DNA from: Ramlibacter agri | Lineage (GTDB): Bacteria > Pseudomonadota > Gammaproteobacteria > Burkholderiales > Burkholderiaceae_C | Assembly: GCF_012927085.1 (NCBI RefSeq) | Contig: NZ_JABBFX010000005.1 | Location: forward strand, 1-64,000 | Reading direction: 5' to 3' | Length of the DNA: 64,000 nucleotides | Shown here: in pieces, positions 41,858 through 52,302 of the stretch | Layout: every line of letters starts with the position of its first letter | How positions within the stretch are numbered: the first letter of the stretch is position 1 | Made by a program: the position numbers and the translations under genes | The notes under the pieces: generated by a model | Told to the model about the DNA's origin: nothing | What the model saw: the letters and a program-made list of their open reading frames with translations, nothing else | Database searches by the model: none

Positions 41858-42949
41858 ATGAAAAAGTCCCTGATTGCGCTGGCCGTGATGGCTGCCGCGG
41901 GTGCGGCTTCCGCCCAGTCGTCGGTCACCCTGTTCGGTATCGTTGACGCCACCCTGGCCTGGGGCAAGGGCAACGGCGCCGGCTCTTCCCACCGTTTCCA
42001 GCTGACCAACTCGGGCTACAACAGCTCGCGTCTGGGCTTCCGTGGCACGGAAGACCTGGGTGGCGGCCTGTCCGCTTCCTTCTGGCTGGAAGCCGGCGTC
42101 AACAACGATGACGGCACTGGTTCCAACACCAACACCAACAACCAGACCACCGGCACCTCCACCGCCACGGCTGGCACGCAAGGCCTGACCTTCAACCGTC
42201 GCTCCACCGTCAGCCTGGCTGGCAACTGGGGTGAAGTGCGCCTGGGCCGTGACTACACGCCGCAATTCTGGAACCGCACGATTTTCGATCCGTTCGGCAC
42301 CAACGGCGTTGGTACCGCTCTGACGCAAGCCGTCGGCACCAGCCTGACCGGCCAGAACGCCGTTCGCGCTTCCAACAGCATCGGCTACTTCCTGCCGGCC
42401 CGTCTGGGTGGCTTCTACGGTCAAGCCCAGTACTACGCTGGCGAGAACCAGTCCAACAGCGGCGCGAACCACCGTGACGGCACGGGCTACGCTGCTCGCG
42501 TGGGCTGGGCCTCCGGTCCGTTCAACGTGGCTGGCGCCGTCAGCTACACCCGCAACAGCGTTGTGGGCGGCATCCACCAGAACAACATCGCCGGCCAGTG
42601 GGACTTCGGCGTTGCCAAGCTGATGGGCCAGTACGAAGCCGACTCCGTGGGTGCCACGGACGGCCGCGGCTGGCTGATCGGTGGCCTGATCCCCGTGGGC
42701 CCGGGCGAAATCCGCATCGCCTACTCGAGCTTCAAGGTTGACTTCAACGCCTCCCCGGCCGTTGCCAGCCCCGAATCCAGCAAGTGGGCCCTGGGCTACG
42801 TGCACAACCTGAGCAAGCGTACCGCCGTGTACACGACGTACGCTCACCAGTCCAACAAGAACGGTTCCGCCCTGGGCCTGAACGGCGCCCTGACCGGCGT
42901 GAATGAGTCCGCCTCCGGCCTGGACATCGGTATCCGCCACAGCTTCTAA
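41858..42949 (+). CDS. General porin (Gram-negative type, trimeric)
   Basis: The 363-residue outer-membrane porin has a signal peptide [20 protein letters not shown]. The first strand is [20 protein letters not shown], a hallmark of betaproteobacterial porins of the Omp32/OmpC-like group. The L3 region contains [18 protein letters not shown]. The C-terminal strand ends in Phe ([12 protein letters not shown]). GGAGAA lies seven bases before the ATG. Codon use is strikingly biased to preferred codons, as in the ribosomal genes, indicating high expression. A classic terminator follows. Confidence 0.96.
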   Translation: MKKSLIALAVMAAAGAASAQSSVTLFGIVDATLAWGKGNGAGSSHRFQLTNSGYNSSRLGFRGTEDLGGGLSASFWLEAGVNNDDGTGSNTNTNNQTTGTSTATAGTQGLTFNRRSTVSLAGNWGEVRLGRDYTPQFWNRTIFDPFGTNGVGTALTQAVGTSLTGQNAVRASNSIGYFLPARLGGFYGQAQYYAGENQSNSGANHRDGTGYAARVGWASGPFNVAGAVSYTRNSVVGGIHQNNIAGQWDFGVAKLMGQYEADSVGATDGRGWLIGGLIPVGPGEIRIAYSSFKVDFNASPAVASPESSKWALGYVHNLSKRTAVYTTYAHQSNKNGSALGLNGALTGVNESASGLDIGIRHSF

Positions 42950-42993
42950 TTTTCGAAGCGGCCGCAAGGCCGCTGCAGAAAAAAAGAAACTTG

Positions 42994-43018
42994 AAAGCCG
43001 CCTTCGGGCGGCTTTTTT
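42994..43018 (+). terminator. Porin terminator
   Basis: GCCGCC (42997-43002), loop TTCG, GGCGGC (43007-43012), then six Ts; flanking AAA/TTT extends the stem. The next gene starts 12 bases later. Confidence 0.92.
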
Positions 43019-43030
43019 ATGGGCCACACG

Positions 43031-43768
43031 ATGAAGTACCTGTCGCGCGCGGCCGCCGCCGCGCTGCTCCTGCTGCTGGCCGCATGTGCCACGCAACCGC
43101 CGGCCACGGCGCCCGACACCGTCACCGGCTCTCCCTGGGCTCGAGCTTCGCAAGGTTCGAGCGTGCATCCGTGGACGCACCAGGCGTTTCCCGGCAAGAC
43201 CCCCACCGAATTCCGCTACGCACGCATCGACGGCCGCGACGCCATCGCGGTGAAGGCGCAGTCCTCGGCCAGCATGCTGCGGCATGACGTGCGCATCGAA
43301 CCCCATGACCTGGGCCGCGTGCGCTTCTCCTGGAAAGTGCCGGGCCTGATCGCAGACGCCGACATGGCGCTGCGCGACAAGGACGATGCGCCCGTGCGCG
43401 TGGTGCTCGTCTTCGAAGGCGACCGCTCGAAGCTGTCCGCCAAGGACGCGGCCCTGTCCGAACTGGCGCGCGTGCTCACCGGCGAGGAGTTGCCTTACGC
43501 GACGCTCATGTACGTGTGGTGCAACCAGCGCGAACCCGGCAGCGTCATCCGCAGCCCGCGCACCGACCGCATCCGCAAGCTGGTGGTGGAGAGCGGGCCG
43601 CGACGCCTGAACCACTGGCTCGAATACGAGCGCGACATCCGCGCCGACTACGAACGCGTCTTCGGCGAGGCGCCTGGAGCCCTGGTCGGCGTGGGCATCA
43701 TGACCGACAGCGACAACACGCGCTCGGAGGCGCAAGCCTGGTACGGGCCCGTGAAACTGGTGCGTTGA
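43031..43768 (+). CDS. DUF3047 domain-containing lipoprotein
   Basis: The 245-residue product has a lipoprotein signal [20 protein letters not shown] (lipobox LAAC, Cys about 19). The body fits the DUF3047 family: [20 protein letters not shown], then [20 protein letters not shown], ending with [17 protein letters not shown]. Function is unknown; the fold is probably beta-rich. I use ATG 43031. ATG 43019 lies against the porin terminator and gives a less typical signal. It has no good Shine-Dalgarno. Confidence 0.8.
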   Translation: MKYLSRAAAAALLLLLAACATQPPATAPDTVTGSPWARASQGSSVHPWTHQAFPGKTPTEFRYARIDGRDAIAVKAQSSASMLRHDVRIEPHDLGRVRFSWKVPGLIADADMALRDKDDAPVRVVLVFEGDRSKLSAKDAALSELARVLTGEELPYATLMYVWCNQREPGSVIRSPRTDRIRKLVVESGPRRLNHWLEYERDIRADYERVFGEAPGALVGVGIMTDSDNTRSEAQAWYGPVKLVR

Positions 43769-43860
43769 GCGCGCTTGTTGATCGTTTAGGTGTCAAGGAA
43801 ACCCCGGGTCCGGCACGCGGATTGCTCTGCTAGCATGGGCCGCCGCCTAGCCTCCCGACA

Positions 43861-44841
43861 ATGATCGCCTTCATCCTGCGCCGCGTGATCCAGGCCATCG
43901 TCGTGATGGTCGTCGTGGCGTTCATCGCCTTCCTGCTGTTCCAGTACGTTGGCGACCCGGTGGTGTTCCTCCTCGGGCAGGACGCCAAGCCGGACCAGAT
44001 CCGCCAGCTGCGCACGGACCTCGGGCTCGACCAGCCCTTCTTCGTGCAGTTCTGGCACTTCCTCGCCAATGCGGTGCAAGGTGAGTTCGGCCTCAGCCTG
44101 CGGCAGGGCGCCAAGGTTTCGCGCCTGATCGCCGAGCGCTTCCCCGCGACTTTCGAGCTTGCGCTGGTGGCCGCGGTGCTGGCGCTCGCTCTCGGCATTC
44201 CGATGGGGGTGTATGCGGCGCTCAGGCGCGGCAACTTCCTCAGCCAGGTCTTCATGACGGTGTCGCTGCTGGGCGTGTCGCTGCCCACCTTCCTGATCGG
44301 CATCCTCCTGATCCTGGTGTTCGCGGTGACGCTCGGCTGGTTCCCCAGCTTCGGCCGCGGCGCTACCGTGGACCTGGGCTGGTGGAGCACGGGCCTGGCC
44401 ACCCGGGACGGCTGGATGCACGTCGTGCTGCCCGCACTCACCCTGGCCATCTTCCAGCTCACGCTGATCATGCGGCTGGTGCGCGCGGAGATGCTGGAGG
44501 TGCTGCGCACCGACTACATCAAGTTCGCCCGCGCGCGCGGCCTGTCCGACCGTGCCATCCATTTCGGCCATGCGCTGAAGAACACGCTGGTGCCGGTGAT
44601 GACGATCACCGGCCTGCAGCTCGGTGGCCTCATCGCCTTCGCGATCATCACCGAGCAGGTGTTCCAGTGGCCCGGCATGGGCCTGCTGTTCATCCAGGCC
44701 GTGACCTTCGCCGACATCCCGATCATGGCCGCCTACCTGTGCCTGATCGCCTTGATCTTCGTCCTCATCAACCTGGTGGTGGACCTTCTGTATTTCGCCG
44801 TGGACCCGCGCCTGCGCGTGGGGACGGCCGGAGGCCATTGA
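43861..44841 (+). CDS. ABC transporter permease, DppB/OppB type
   Basis: The 326-residue inner-membrane permease of a peptide/nickel-type importer has about six TM helices, the first at about 9-29. The large periplasmic loop after TM1 is typical of the DppB group. The EAA-like loop that contacts the ATPase is present (EVLRTDYIKFARARGLSDRA). It is the first gene of a six-gene operon and overlaps the next gene by one base (TGATG). Confidence 0.94.
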   Translation: MIAFILRRVIQAIVVMVVVAFIAFLLFQYVGDPVVFLLGQDAKPDQIRQLRTDLGLDQPFFVQFWHFLANAVQGEFGLSLRQGAKVSRLIAERFPATFELALVAAVLALALGIPMGVYAALRRGNFLSQVFMTVSLLGVSLPTFLIGILLILVFAVTLGWFPSFGRGATVDLGWWSTGLATRDGWMHVVLPALTLAIFQLTLIMRLVRAEMLEVLRTDYIKFARARGLSDRAIHFGHALKNTLVPVMTITGLQLGGLIAFAIITEQVFQWPGMGLLFIQAVTFADIPIMAAYLCLIALIFVLINLVVDLLYFAVDPRLRVGTAGGH

Positions 44842-46073
44842 TGCTCGCTCCCGTCGCGCCCACGCGCGCGCCCCTTGCCCATGGGCGCCCGTTCGCGCAT
44901 ATCGCGCAGTTCCATCCCGAACTCACCGCGCTGCGGCGCGACCTGCACGCCCACCCCGAACTGGGCTTCGAAGAGGTCTACACCTCGGCGCGCGTGCAGG
45001 AAGCCCTGCGCCTGTGCGGCGTCGACGAAGTGCATGCCGGCATCGGCCGGACCGGCGTCGTCGGCATCATCAAGGGCCGCAGCAACAAGAGCGGCAAGAT
45101 GATGGGCCTGCGCGCCGACATGGACGCGCTGACCATGACCGAGGGCAACGACTTCCCGTGGAAGTCCACCAAGAGCGGGATGATGCACGGCTGCGGCCAC
45201 GACGGCCACGTCGCCATGCTGGTGGGCGCGGCGCGCTACCTGGCCGAGACGCGCAACTTCGACGGCACCGCGGTGTTGATCTTCCAGCCGGGCGAGGAGG
45301 GCTTCGCCGGCGCCAAGGCCATGATCGAAGACGGCCTGTTCCAGCGCTTCCCGGTGGAGTCGGTCTATGCCATGCACAACTGGCCGGGCCTCAAGCCAGG
45401 CTGCTTCGGCATCCGGCACGAAGCCATGATGGCCGCGGCCGACCGCATCACCATCGAGATCACCGGCAAGGGCGGCCACGGCGCGCATGCGTACCTCGCC
45501 GTCGACCCGGTGGTGGTGGCGGCCCACATCATCACGGCGGTGCAGAGCATCGTCTCGCGCAACGTGAAGCCGGTCGACGGCGCGGTGATCAGCCTGTGCG
45601 CGATGAGCGCCGGCGACCTGCATGCCATGAGCGTGATCCCCGGCAAGGCCACGCTGGTGGGCACGGTGCGCACCTTCCGCCCCGAAGTGCAGGAAATGGT
45701 GGAGCGCCGCCTGAACGAGCTGTGCAGCGCGGTCGCCCTGGGTTTCGGCGCCACCGCCTCGGTGCACTACGAGCGCATCTATCCGGCCACCATCAACACG
45801 CCGCGCGAGACCGAGTTCGCGGCCAGCGTCGCCGAGTCGCTGGTGGGCGCCGAACGCGTCACGCGCGACATGGAGCCCAGCATGGGCGCCGAGGACTTCT
45901 CCTTCATGCTGCAGGTGAAGCCCGGCGCCTACCTGCGCATCGGGCAGGGCGGCGAAGGCAACTGCATGCTGCACATGACGCGCTACGACTTCAACGACGA
46001 GATCCTGCCCCTCGGCTCGGCGCTGCACGCCGGCCTGGTCGAGCAGGGCATGCCGCTGGCCCACCCGGCCTGA
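44841..46073 (+). CDS. M20 family metallopeptidase / amidohydrolase
   Basis: The 410-residue enzyme is of the M20D (hippurate hydrolase/aminoacylase) type. The metal-binding pattern is seen: MMHGCGHDGHVAML (Cys and His ligands), FQPGEEGFAGAKAM (catalytic Glu), and KGGHGAHAYLAVDP in the lid domain. Substrates are N-acyl or N-aryl amino acids. The placement inside the transporter operon, between permease and binding protein, suggests it cleaves the imported compound in the cytoplasm (no signal peptide). Confidence 0.93.
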   Translation: MLAPVAPTRAPLAHGRPFAHIAQFHPELTALRRDLHAHPELGFEEVYTSARVQEALRLCGVDEVHAGIGRTGVVGIIKGRSNKSGKMMGLRADMDALTMTEGNDFPWKSTKSGMMHGCGHDGHVAMLVGAARYLAETRNFDGTAVLIFQPGEEGFAGAKAMIEDGLFQRFPVESVYAMHNWPGLKPGCFGIRHEAMMAAADRITIEITGKGGHGAHAYLAVDPVVVAAHIITAVQSIVSRNVKPVDGAVISLCAMSAGDLHAMSVIPGKATLVGTVRTFRPEVQEMVERRLNELCSAVALGFGATASVHYERIYPATINTPRETEFAASVAESLVGAERVTRDMEPSMGAEDFSFMLQVKPGAYLRIGQGGEGNCMLHMTRYDFNDEILPLGSALHAGLVEQGMPLAHPA

Positions 46074-46120
46074 AACGATTCTCTCCCCCAGGCATCACTT
46101 CCAAAAAAGGAGCCAAGACC

Positions 46121-47704
46121 ATGCTGTTCAAGACTCACTTCATCGCGGCGGCCGTGCTGGTCGCCGCGGGCGCCGTCGCGCAGGCGCAGACGGTCCGTAT
46201 CGCCAACCAGGGCGACTCGATGTCGATGGACCCGCACTCGCTCAACGAGTCGCTGCAGTTGTCCGTCACCGGCAACGTCTACGAGCCGCTGGTGGGCCGC
46301 AACAAGGACCTGAGCCTGGCCCCGGCGCTGGCCACCTCCTGGAAGCAGACTTCGCCCACCGTCTGGCGCTTCGAGCTGCGCAAGGGCGTGCAGTTCCACG
46401 ACGGCAAGCCCTTCAACGCCGACGACGTGGTGTTCTCCTTCGCGCGCGCCGCCGGCGAAGGCTCGGACATGAAGGCCAACGTCAACGACATCAAGGAAGT
46501 GCGCAAGGTCGGCGACTACGCCATCGAGATCGAGACCAAGTCGCCCTTCCCCATCCTGCCCAGCCAGCTCACCACCACCTACATCCTGAGCAAGAAGTGG
46601 TGCGAGGAGAACCAGGCCACCAAGCCGGTGGACCGCCGCAAGGGCATTGAAAACGCCGCCTCGTTCCGCGCCAACGGCACGGGCCCGTTCCGCCTGCGCG
46701 AGCGCCAGCCCAACGTGCGCACGACCTTCGTGCGCAACGGCAACTACTGGGGCCAGATCGAAGGCAATGCGCAGGAGGTGATCTTCACCCCCATCGGCAA
46801 CGACGCCACCCGCGTGGCTGCGCTGCTGTCCGGCGAGATCGACGTGATGGAGCCGGTGCCGGTGCAGGACATCGAGCGCATCAACGCCTCCGCCAACGCC
46901 AAGGTGATGGTGGGCCCCGAGCTGCGCACCATCTTCCTGGGCATGGACCAGAAGCGCGACGAGCTGCTCTATTCCAACGTGAAGGGCAAGAACCCCTTCA
47001 AGGACAAGCGCGTACGCCAGGCCTTCTACCAGGCCATCGACATCGACGCGATCCAGAAGACCGTGATGCGCGGCGCTTCCAAGCCGACGGCGCTGATGAT
47101 CGGCCCCGGCGTGCACGGCTTCGACCCGGCGATGAACAAGCGCCTGCCCTATGACCCGGAAGCTTCCAAGAAGCTGCTGGCCGAGGCCGGCTACCCGAGC
47201 GGCTTCGAGGTGTCGCTGAACTGCCCCACGGACCGCTACGTCAACGATGGGCGCATCTGCCAGGCCGTGGCCGCCAACCTGGCGCGCGTGGGCGTGAAGA
47301 TCAACCTGGTTGCCGAATCCAAGGTCACCTACTTCCCCAAGGTGCTGCGCCGCGACACCAGCTTCTACATGCTGGGCTGGACGCCATCGACCTATGACGC
47401 GCACGACGCGCTGAACTCGCTGATGGCGTGCCCGGACGAGACCGGCGCCGGCCAGTTCAACCTGGGTGCGTACTGTAACCCGGCGCAGACCAAGCTGATC
47501 AAGCAGATCCAGTCCGAGACCGACCAGAAGAAGCGCGACGCCATGATCGCCGAGGCGATGAAGATCCACTCGGACGACATCGGCCACCTGCCGCTGCACC
47601 AGCAGGCCCTGGCCTGGGGCATCAGCAAGAAGGTCGAGATCACGCAGCGGGCGGACAACTACATGCCCTTCAAGTGGATCAGCCTCAAGAAGAATCCTTC
47701 CTGA
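46121..47704 (+). CDS. ABC transporter substrate-binding protein, DppA/OppA type
   Basis: This is a periplasmic solute receptor (SBP_bac_5 family), 527 residues. The signal peptide MLFKTHFIAAAVLVAAGAVA is cleaved near AQAQ. Family signatures are DSMSMDPHSLNESLQLSVTG, FELRKGVQFHDGKPFNADDV and FRANGTGPFRLRERQP. The ligand is probably a peptide or acylated amino acid, judging from the M20 neighbour. AAAGGAG precedes the ATG. A terminator directly after the gene fits the usual excess of receptor over membrane components. Confidence 0.95.
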   Translation: MLFKTHFIAAAVLVAAGAVAQAQTVRIANQGDSMSMDPHSLNESLQLSVTGNVYEPLVGRNKDLSLAPALATSWKQTSPTVWRFELRKGVQFHDGKPFNADDVVFSFARAAGEGSDMKANVNDIKEVRKVGDYAIEIETKSPFPILPSQLTTTYILSKKWCEENQATKPVDRRKGIENAASFRANGTGPFRLRERQPNVRTTFVRNGNYWGQIEGNAQEVIFTPIGNDATRVAALLSGEIDVMEPVPVQDIERINASANAKVMVGPELRTIFLGMDQKRDELLYSNVKGKNPFKDKRVRQAFYQAIDIDAIQKTVMRGASKPTALMIGPGVHGFDPAMNKRLPYDPEASKKLLAEAGYPSGFEVSLNCPTDRYVNDGRICQAVAANLARVGVKINLVAESKVTYFPKVLRRDTSFYMLGWTPSTYDAHDALNSLMACPDETGAGQFNLGAYCNPAQTKLIKQIQSETDQKKRDAMIAEAMKIHSDDIGHLPLHQQALAWGISKKVEITQRADNYMPFKWISLKKNPS

Positions 47705-47712
47705 TGGTGTTC

Positions 47713-47746
47713 GGCGCCGCAGGTCACGAGCCCGCGGCGCCTTTTT
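47713..47746 (+). terminator. Intra-operon terminator after the receptor gene
   Basis: GGCGCCGC (47713-47720) pairs with GCGGCGCC (47734-47741), followed by five Ts. It lies between the receptor and second permease genes, with the next ATG 11 bases after the T run, and probably lowers downstream expression. Confidence 0.8.
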
Positions 47747-47757
47747 GATTGGCATCG

Positions 47758-48690
47758 ATGAAAGCAGCCCTGCAGCGCTGGTTCGACAGCGACGTCGGCT
47801 ACAGCTTCCGCACTTCGCCGGTGGCGATGGCGGCGGCGGTGATCGCCTTCGTGTGCGTGTTCTGCGCGGTGTTCGCGCCGTGGGTGGCACCGCACAACCC
47901 CTTCGACATTTCCACGCTGGAGTTGAGCCACGCGCAATTGCCGCCGGCGCTCGAGGCGCACGCGATGCCGCGGCCCGGGGACGGCGCGCGCCACTACTTG
48001 CTGGGCACCGACGACCAGGGCCGCGACATCCTGTCGGTGCTGATGTACGGCGCCCGCGTATCGCTGGTAGTCGGCGTGGTCTCGGTGCTGCTGTCCACGC
48101 TGATCGGCGTCGCGCTGGGCCTCGCGGCCGGCTACTTCGGTGGCTGGGTCGACGGCTTCCTCATGCGCCTGTGCGACGTCATGCTCAGCTTCCCGGCGAT
48201 CCTGATCGCGCTGCTGATCGCCGGCGTCGGCCGCGCGCTGTTTCCGAACGCCGCGAACACGGTGGCCTTCGGCGTGCTGATCCTGGCGATCACGCTGACC
48301 GGCTGGGTGCAATACGCGCGTACCGTGCGCGGCTCCACCTTGGTGGAGCGCAACAAGGAATACGTGCAGGCCGCGCGCGTCACCGGCGTGCCGCCGATGC
48401 GCATCATGCGGCGGCACGTGCTGCCCAACGTGCTGGGGCCGGTGCTGGTGCTCGCCACCATCCAGGTGGCCACGGCCATCATCACCGAAGCCACGCTGTC
48501 CTACCTGGGCGTGGGCGTGCCGCCCACGCAGCCTTCGCTGGGCACCCTGATCCGCAACGGCAACGACTTCCTGATGTCGGGGCAGTGGTGGATCGCTGTC
48601 TTCCCCGGGCTCATGCTGATCCTGATCGCGCTGTCGGTGAACCTGCTCGGGGACTGGCTGCGCGACGCACTGAACCCGAGGCTGCGATGA
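47758..48690 (+). CDS. ABC transporter permease, DppC/OppC type
   Basis: The 310-residue second permease has the N-terminal OppC-type segment and TM1 at about 24-46. The motif HYLLGTDDQGRDILSVLMYG is characteristic of DppC proteins. The EAA loop is EYVQAARVTGVPPMRIMRRH. ATG 47758 is used; an in-frame TTG at 47749 touches the terminator. Its stop overlaps the next ATG by four bases (ATGA). Confidence 0.94.
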   Translation: MKAALQRWFDSDVGYSFRTSPVAMAAAVIAFVCVFCAVFAPWVAPHNPFDISTLELSHAQLPPALEAHAMPRPGDGARHYLLGTDDQGRDILSVLMYGARVSLVVGVVSVLLSTLIGVALGLAAGYFGGWVDGFLMRLCDVMLSFPAILIALLIAGVGRALFPNAANTVAFGVLILAITLTGWVQYARTVRGSTLVERNKEYVQAARVTGVPPMRIMRRHVLPNVLGPVLVLATIQVATAIITEATLSYLGVGVPPTQPSLGTLIRNGNDFLMSGQWWIAVFPGLMLILIALSVNLLGDWLRDALNPRLR

Positions 48691-49655
48691 GTCTTCTGCA
48701 AGTCCAGAACCTCGTCGTCGAATTCCCGACGCGCCGCGGCACGCTGCGCGCGCTGGACGACATCAGCTTCGAGATCGCGCCCGGCGAAGTGCTGGGCGTG
48801 GTCGGTGAGTCGGGCGCGGGCAAGTCGCTCACGGGCGCTTCCATCATCGGCCTGCTGGAGCCGCCCGGGCGCGTGGCCTCGGGGCAGATCCTGCTGGAAG
48901 GCCAGCGCATCGACCACCTGCCGCACGACAAGATGCGGCATATCCGCGGCCGCAAGATCGGGGCGATCTTCCAGGACCCGCTGACTTCGCTGAATCCGCT
49001 GTACACCATCGGCCGCCAGCTGGTGGAGACCATCCAGGCGCACCTGCCGGTGAATGCGGCGGAGGCGCGCCGGCGCGCCATCAGCCTGCTGGAAGACACC
49101 GGCATCCCGGCGGCGGCGCAGCGCATCGACCACTATCCGCACCAGTTCTCCGGCGGCATGCGGCAGCGCGTGGTGATCGCGCTGGCGCTGGCGGCAGAGC
49201 CGAAGCTGATCGTCGCCGACGAGCCGACCACCGCGCTGGACGTGTCGATCCAGGCGCAGATCATCCAGCTGCTGAAGCGCATCTGCCGCGACCGCGGCGC
49301 GGCGGTCATGCTGATCACGCACGACATGGGCGTGATCGCCGAGACCTGCGACCGCGTGGCCGTGATGTACGCGGGCCGCATCGCGGAGATCGGCCCGGTG
49401 CACGAGGTGATCAACCAGCCGGCGCATCCCTACACGCTGGGCTTGATGGCCAGCATCCCCGACATGGAAACGGACCGCGAGCGCCTGAACCAGATCGACG
49501 GCGCGATGCCGCGCCTGAACGCCATCCCGCGCGGCTGCGCCTACAACCCGCGCTGCCCGCGCGCCTTCGAGCGCTGCGCGCAGCAGCGGCCCGACCTGCT
49601 GAACGCCGGCGCCACGCGCGCCGCGTGCTGGCTGCACGACGCGGAGGCGGCATGA
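48687..49655 (+). CDS. ABC transporter ATP-binding protein, DppD/OppD type
   Basis: The 322-residue ATPase has Walker [10 protein letters not shown]-loop [11 protein letters not shown], signature [10 protein letters not shown], and Walker [14 protein letters not shown]. The C-terminal cysteine cluster [14 protein letters not shown] binds the iron-sulfur or zinc site typical of OppD/F-type proteins. It is coupled by four-base overlaps to both neighbours. Confidence 0.95.
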   Translation: MSLLQVQNLVVEFPTRRGTLRALDDISFEIAPGEVLGVVGESGAGKSLTGASIIGLLEPPGRVASGQILLEGQRIDHLPHDKMRHIRGRKIGAIFQDPLTSLNPLYTIGRQLVETIQAHLPVNAAEARRRAISLLEDTGIPAAAQRIDHYPHQFSGGMRQRVVIALALAAEPKLIVADEPTTALDVSIQAQIIQLLKRICRDRGAAVMLITHDMGVIAETCDRVAVMYAGRIAEIGPVHEVINQPAHPYTLGLMASIPDMETDRERLNQIDGAMPRLNAIPRGCAYNPRCPRAFERCAQQRPDLLNAGATRAACWLHDAEAA

Positions 49656-50701
49656 CCACCGTGATGGACGCAGGACTGCCGGCGCGCGCAGCCGCGGCAC
49701 CCACCACCAATGCACCCCTCGTCCAGGCCCGCGACCTCGCCAAGGCCTTCGACGTCTCCCCGCCCTGGCTCAACCGCGTCCTCGAACGCAAGCCGCGCGT
49801 GCTGCTGCATGCCGTCGATGGCGTCAGCTTCGACATCCGCGCGGGCGAGACGCTGGCGCTGGTGGGCGAGTCGGGTTGCGGCAAGAGCACGGTGGCACGC
49901 CTGCTGGTGGGCCTGTACGAGCCCTCGCGCGGCGGCCTCACGTTCGACGGCCAGGACGCGCATGCAGCGTACAAGTCGGGCGAAGGACGCAAGCTGCGCC
50001 GCCGCATCCAGATGATCTTCCAGGATCCGTATGCGAGCCTGAATCCGCGCTGGAAGGTGGAAGCCATCGTCGGCGAGCCACTGCAGGAGCACGGGCTCGT
50101 CACCGACCCCGCGCAGCTGAAGGCGCGCGTGGGCGAACTGCTGGCGTCCGTCGGCCTGAGCCCGCAGGACATGGTGAAGTACCCGCACCAGTTTTCCGGC
50201 GGCCAGCGGCAGCGCATCTCGATCGCGCGCGCTCTCGCGACGCAGCCCGAGTTCCTGGTGTGCGATGAACCCACGTCCGCGCTGGACGTGAGCGTGCAAG
50301 CGCAGGTCCTCAACATCATGAAGGACCTGCAGCGCGAGCGCGGCCTGACCTACCTGTTCATCTCGCACAACCTCGCGGTGGTGCGGCACGTGAGCGACCA
50401 GGTTGGCGTGATGTACCTCGGTCGCCTGGTCGAACTGGCTGGCAAGCACCAGCTGTTCGGGCAGCCGCGGCATCCGTACACGCGCATGCTGCTGGACGCG
50501 ATCCCGAAGATGCACGACACCGGCCGCGCCCGCACGCCGGTGCAGGGCGAGGTGCCGAACCCGTTGAATCCGCCGAGCGGCTGCGCTTTCAATCCGCGGT
50601 GTCCGCATGCGAACGAGCGGTGCCGCGTCGAGCGGCCCGCACTGCTCGAGATTGCTGGCGTGCGCGTGGCTTGCCACGCGGTGGAAGAGGGCCGGATCTA
50701 G
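49652..50701 (+). CDS. ABC transporter ATP-binding protein, DppF/OppF type
   Basis: The 349-residue partner ATPase has Walker [10 protein letters not shown]-loop [14 protein letters not shown], signature [12 protein letters not shown], Walker [14 protein letters not shown], and cysteine cluster [14 protein letters not shown]. An Ala-rich ~30-residue N-terminal extension precedes the domain. It is the last gene of the operon. Its TAG stop and the TAG of the convergent phosphatase gene share the palindrome CTAG. Confidence 0.95.
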   Translation: MTTVMDAGLPARAAAAPTTNAPLVQARDLAKAFDVSPPWLNRVLERKPRVLLHAVDGVSFDIRAGETLALVGESGCGKSTVARLLVGLYEPSRGGLTFDGQDAHAAYKSGEGRKLRRRIQMIFQDPYASLNPRWKVEAIVGEPLQEHGLVTDPAQLKARVGELLASVGLSPQDMVKYPHQFSGGQRQRISIARALATQPEFLVCDEPTSALDVSVQAQVLNIMKDLQRERGLTYLFISHNLAVVRHVSDQVGVMYLGRLVELAGKHQLFGQPRHPYTRMLLDAIPKMHDTGRARTPVQGEVPNPLNPPSGCAFNPRCPHANERCRVERPALLEIAGVRVACHAVEEGRI

Positions 50702-52239
50702 GCGCGCTGCGGCGCAATCTCCTTTCGGAACAGCGACTTCCCCTCGATGTCCCGCAGGTCCACCGCCAGCCCGCGCGCATCGACGTTCACCTCGCCGAAG
50801 AACTGCATCCCCGCCAGCGGCGAGAGATTCGCCTGGCCTGCAGCCGGTGCCTTCTGGAACACCACCTGCGGCCCGAAGGTGTTGTCCAGCGGATTGGGGC
50901 CAAAGGTGCCCGCGTGCAGCGGCCCACCGACGAACTCCCAGAACGGGTCGAAGTCGCGGAACACCGCCTGCTTCGGGTCGTAGTAGTGCGCCGCGGCGTA
51001 GTGCACGTCCGCCGTCAGCCACACCACGTTGCGCACCTTGTGCCGCTTCAGGAACGAGAACAGCTGCGCGAACTCGAACTCGCGCCCCAGCACCGGGCCG
51101 TTGCCGTTGGCGACGGCCTCCCACCTGTCGCGGCCTTGCGCGTCCTTGCCATCCGGCACGCCGAGGCCGATGGGCATGTCGGCCGCGACCACCTTCCACG
51201 TCGCCTTGGAGCTGGCCAGCCCGCGCTGCAGCCAGGCCAGTTGCTCGGCGCCCAGGAAGGCGGTGTCGGGGCCCGGCTGCTCCTGCCGGTTGTAGCCGTT
51301 CGGGCCGCGGTAGCTGCGCATGTCCAGCACGAACACTTCCAGCAGCGGCCCGTACGAGAAGCGGCGATACACGCGCTGCGACTCGCTGGCCTGGAAGGGC
51401 CGCATCGGCGCGTAGTCCAAGAAGGCGCGGGCGCCGCGCGCCGTCATCAGCGGCACGTTCTTCTCGGTGTAGCGCGCGTCGCCCATGACAGACTTGGAGT
51501 CCGACCAGTTGTTCATCACCTCGTGGTCGTCCCACTGCCAGATCTGCGGCACTTCGGCGTTGAAGCGGCGCATGTTGGCGTCCAGCAGGTTGTAGCGGTA
51601 GCGGCCGCGGAATTCGTCCAGGGTCTCGGCCACCTTGGCGACTTCGGGCGTGACGATGTTCTTCCACACCTGGTCGCCTTCGGCGGTGGCGGTCTCCTTG
51701 ATCGGGCCGTCGGCGTAGATCGTGTCGCCGCTGTGGATGAAGAAGGCCGGCTCGCGCCTGCGCATGGATTCGTAGATGCGCATGCCGCCGAAGTCCGGGT
51801 TGATGCCCCAGCCCTGGCCGGCGGTGTCGCCGCCCCACAGGAAGCGGATGGACCCGGGCTTGCCGGCGGGAATGCGCGTGCGGCCAATCACCGGCTCGCC
51901 GATGGCACGTTCGTTGTCCAGGCCCTGGAAGCTGACGCGGACGAACACCTCGCGGCCCTGCGGCAGGCCGCTCAGGTCCTGGCGCGCGGTGAAGTCGCTG
52001 CTTTCAAGTGCGTAAGGTCCGACGATGCGGGTGGCGTTGGCGAAGCGCGCGTCGGTGGACCACTCGACGACCATGCGGGCCGGCATGTCGCTGCGGCTCC
52101 ACACCATCAGGCGGTCGCCCAGCGGGTCGCCGAGCTGCAGGCCCTGGGCGGCGGCGGGACGCGCGGACTGCGCGGCGACGATGCCAGGTGCGGCGAGGCC
52201 GGCGGCGGTGGACTTCAGGAAATGTCGGCGATCGATCAT
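50698..52239 (-). CDS. Alkaline phosphatase D (PhoD-like) family protein
   Basis: This is an exported phosphoesterase, 513 residues. It has a Tat signal ([20 protein letters not shown]) and the N-terminal Fn3-like PhoD_N domain. The metallophosphatase core includes [41 protein letters not shown] and [17 protein letters not shown]. These carry the Asp/His metal ligands. PhoD enzymes act on phosphodiesters or monoesters during phosphate shortage; no Pho box was identified. Convergent with the transporter operon. Confidence 0.93.
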   Translation of the reverse strand: MIDRRHFLKSTAAGLAAPGIVAAQSARPAAAQGLQLGDPLGDRLMVWSRSDMPARMVVEWSTDARFANATRIVGPYALESSDFTARQDLSGLPQGREVFVRVSFQGLDNERAIGEPVIGRTRIPAGKPGSIRFLWGGDTAGQGWGINPDFGGMRIYESMRRREPAFFIHSGDTIYADGPIKETATAEGDQVWKNIVTPEVAKVAETLDEFRGRYRYNLLDANMRRFNAEVPQIWQWDDHEVMNNWSDSKSVMGDARYTEKNVPLMTARGARAFLDYAPMRPFQASESQRVYRRFSYGPLLEVFVLDMRSYRGPNGYNRQEQPGPDTAFLGAEQLAWLQRGLASSKATWKVVAADMPIGLGVPDGKDAQGRDRWEAVANGNGPVLGREFEFAQLFSFLKRHKVRNVVWLTADVHYAAAHYYDPKQAVFRDFDPFWEFVGGPLHAGTFGPNPLDNTFGPQVVFQKAPAAGQANLSPLAGMQFFGEVNVDARGLAVDLRDIEGKSLFRKEIAPQRA

Positions 52240-52302
52240 TGTTTCCTCCTCGTGGACGCAAATCGTCCACGCTAAGGCGCGATCGCGACAGCTGCGTGAC
52301 GC

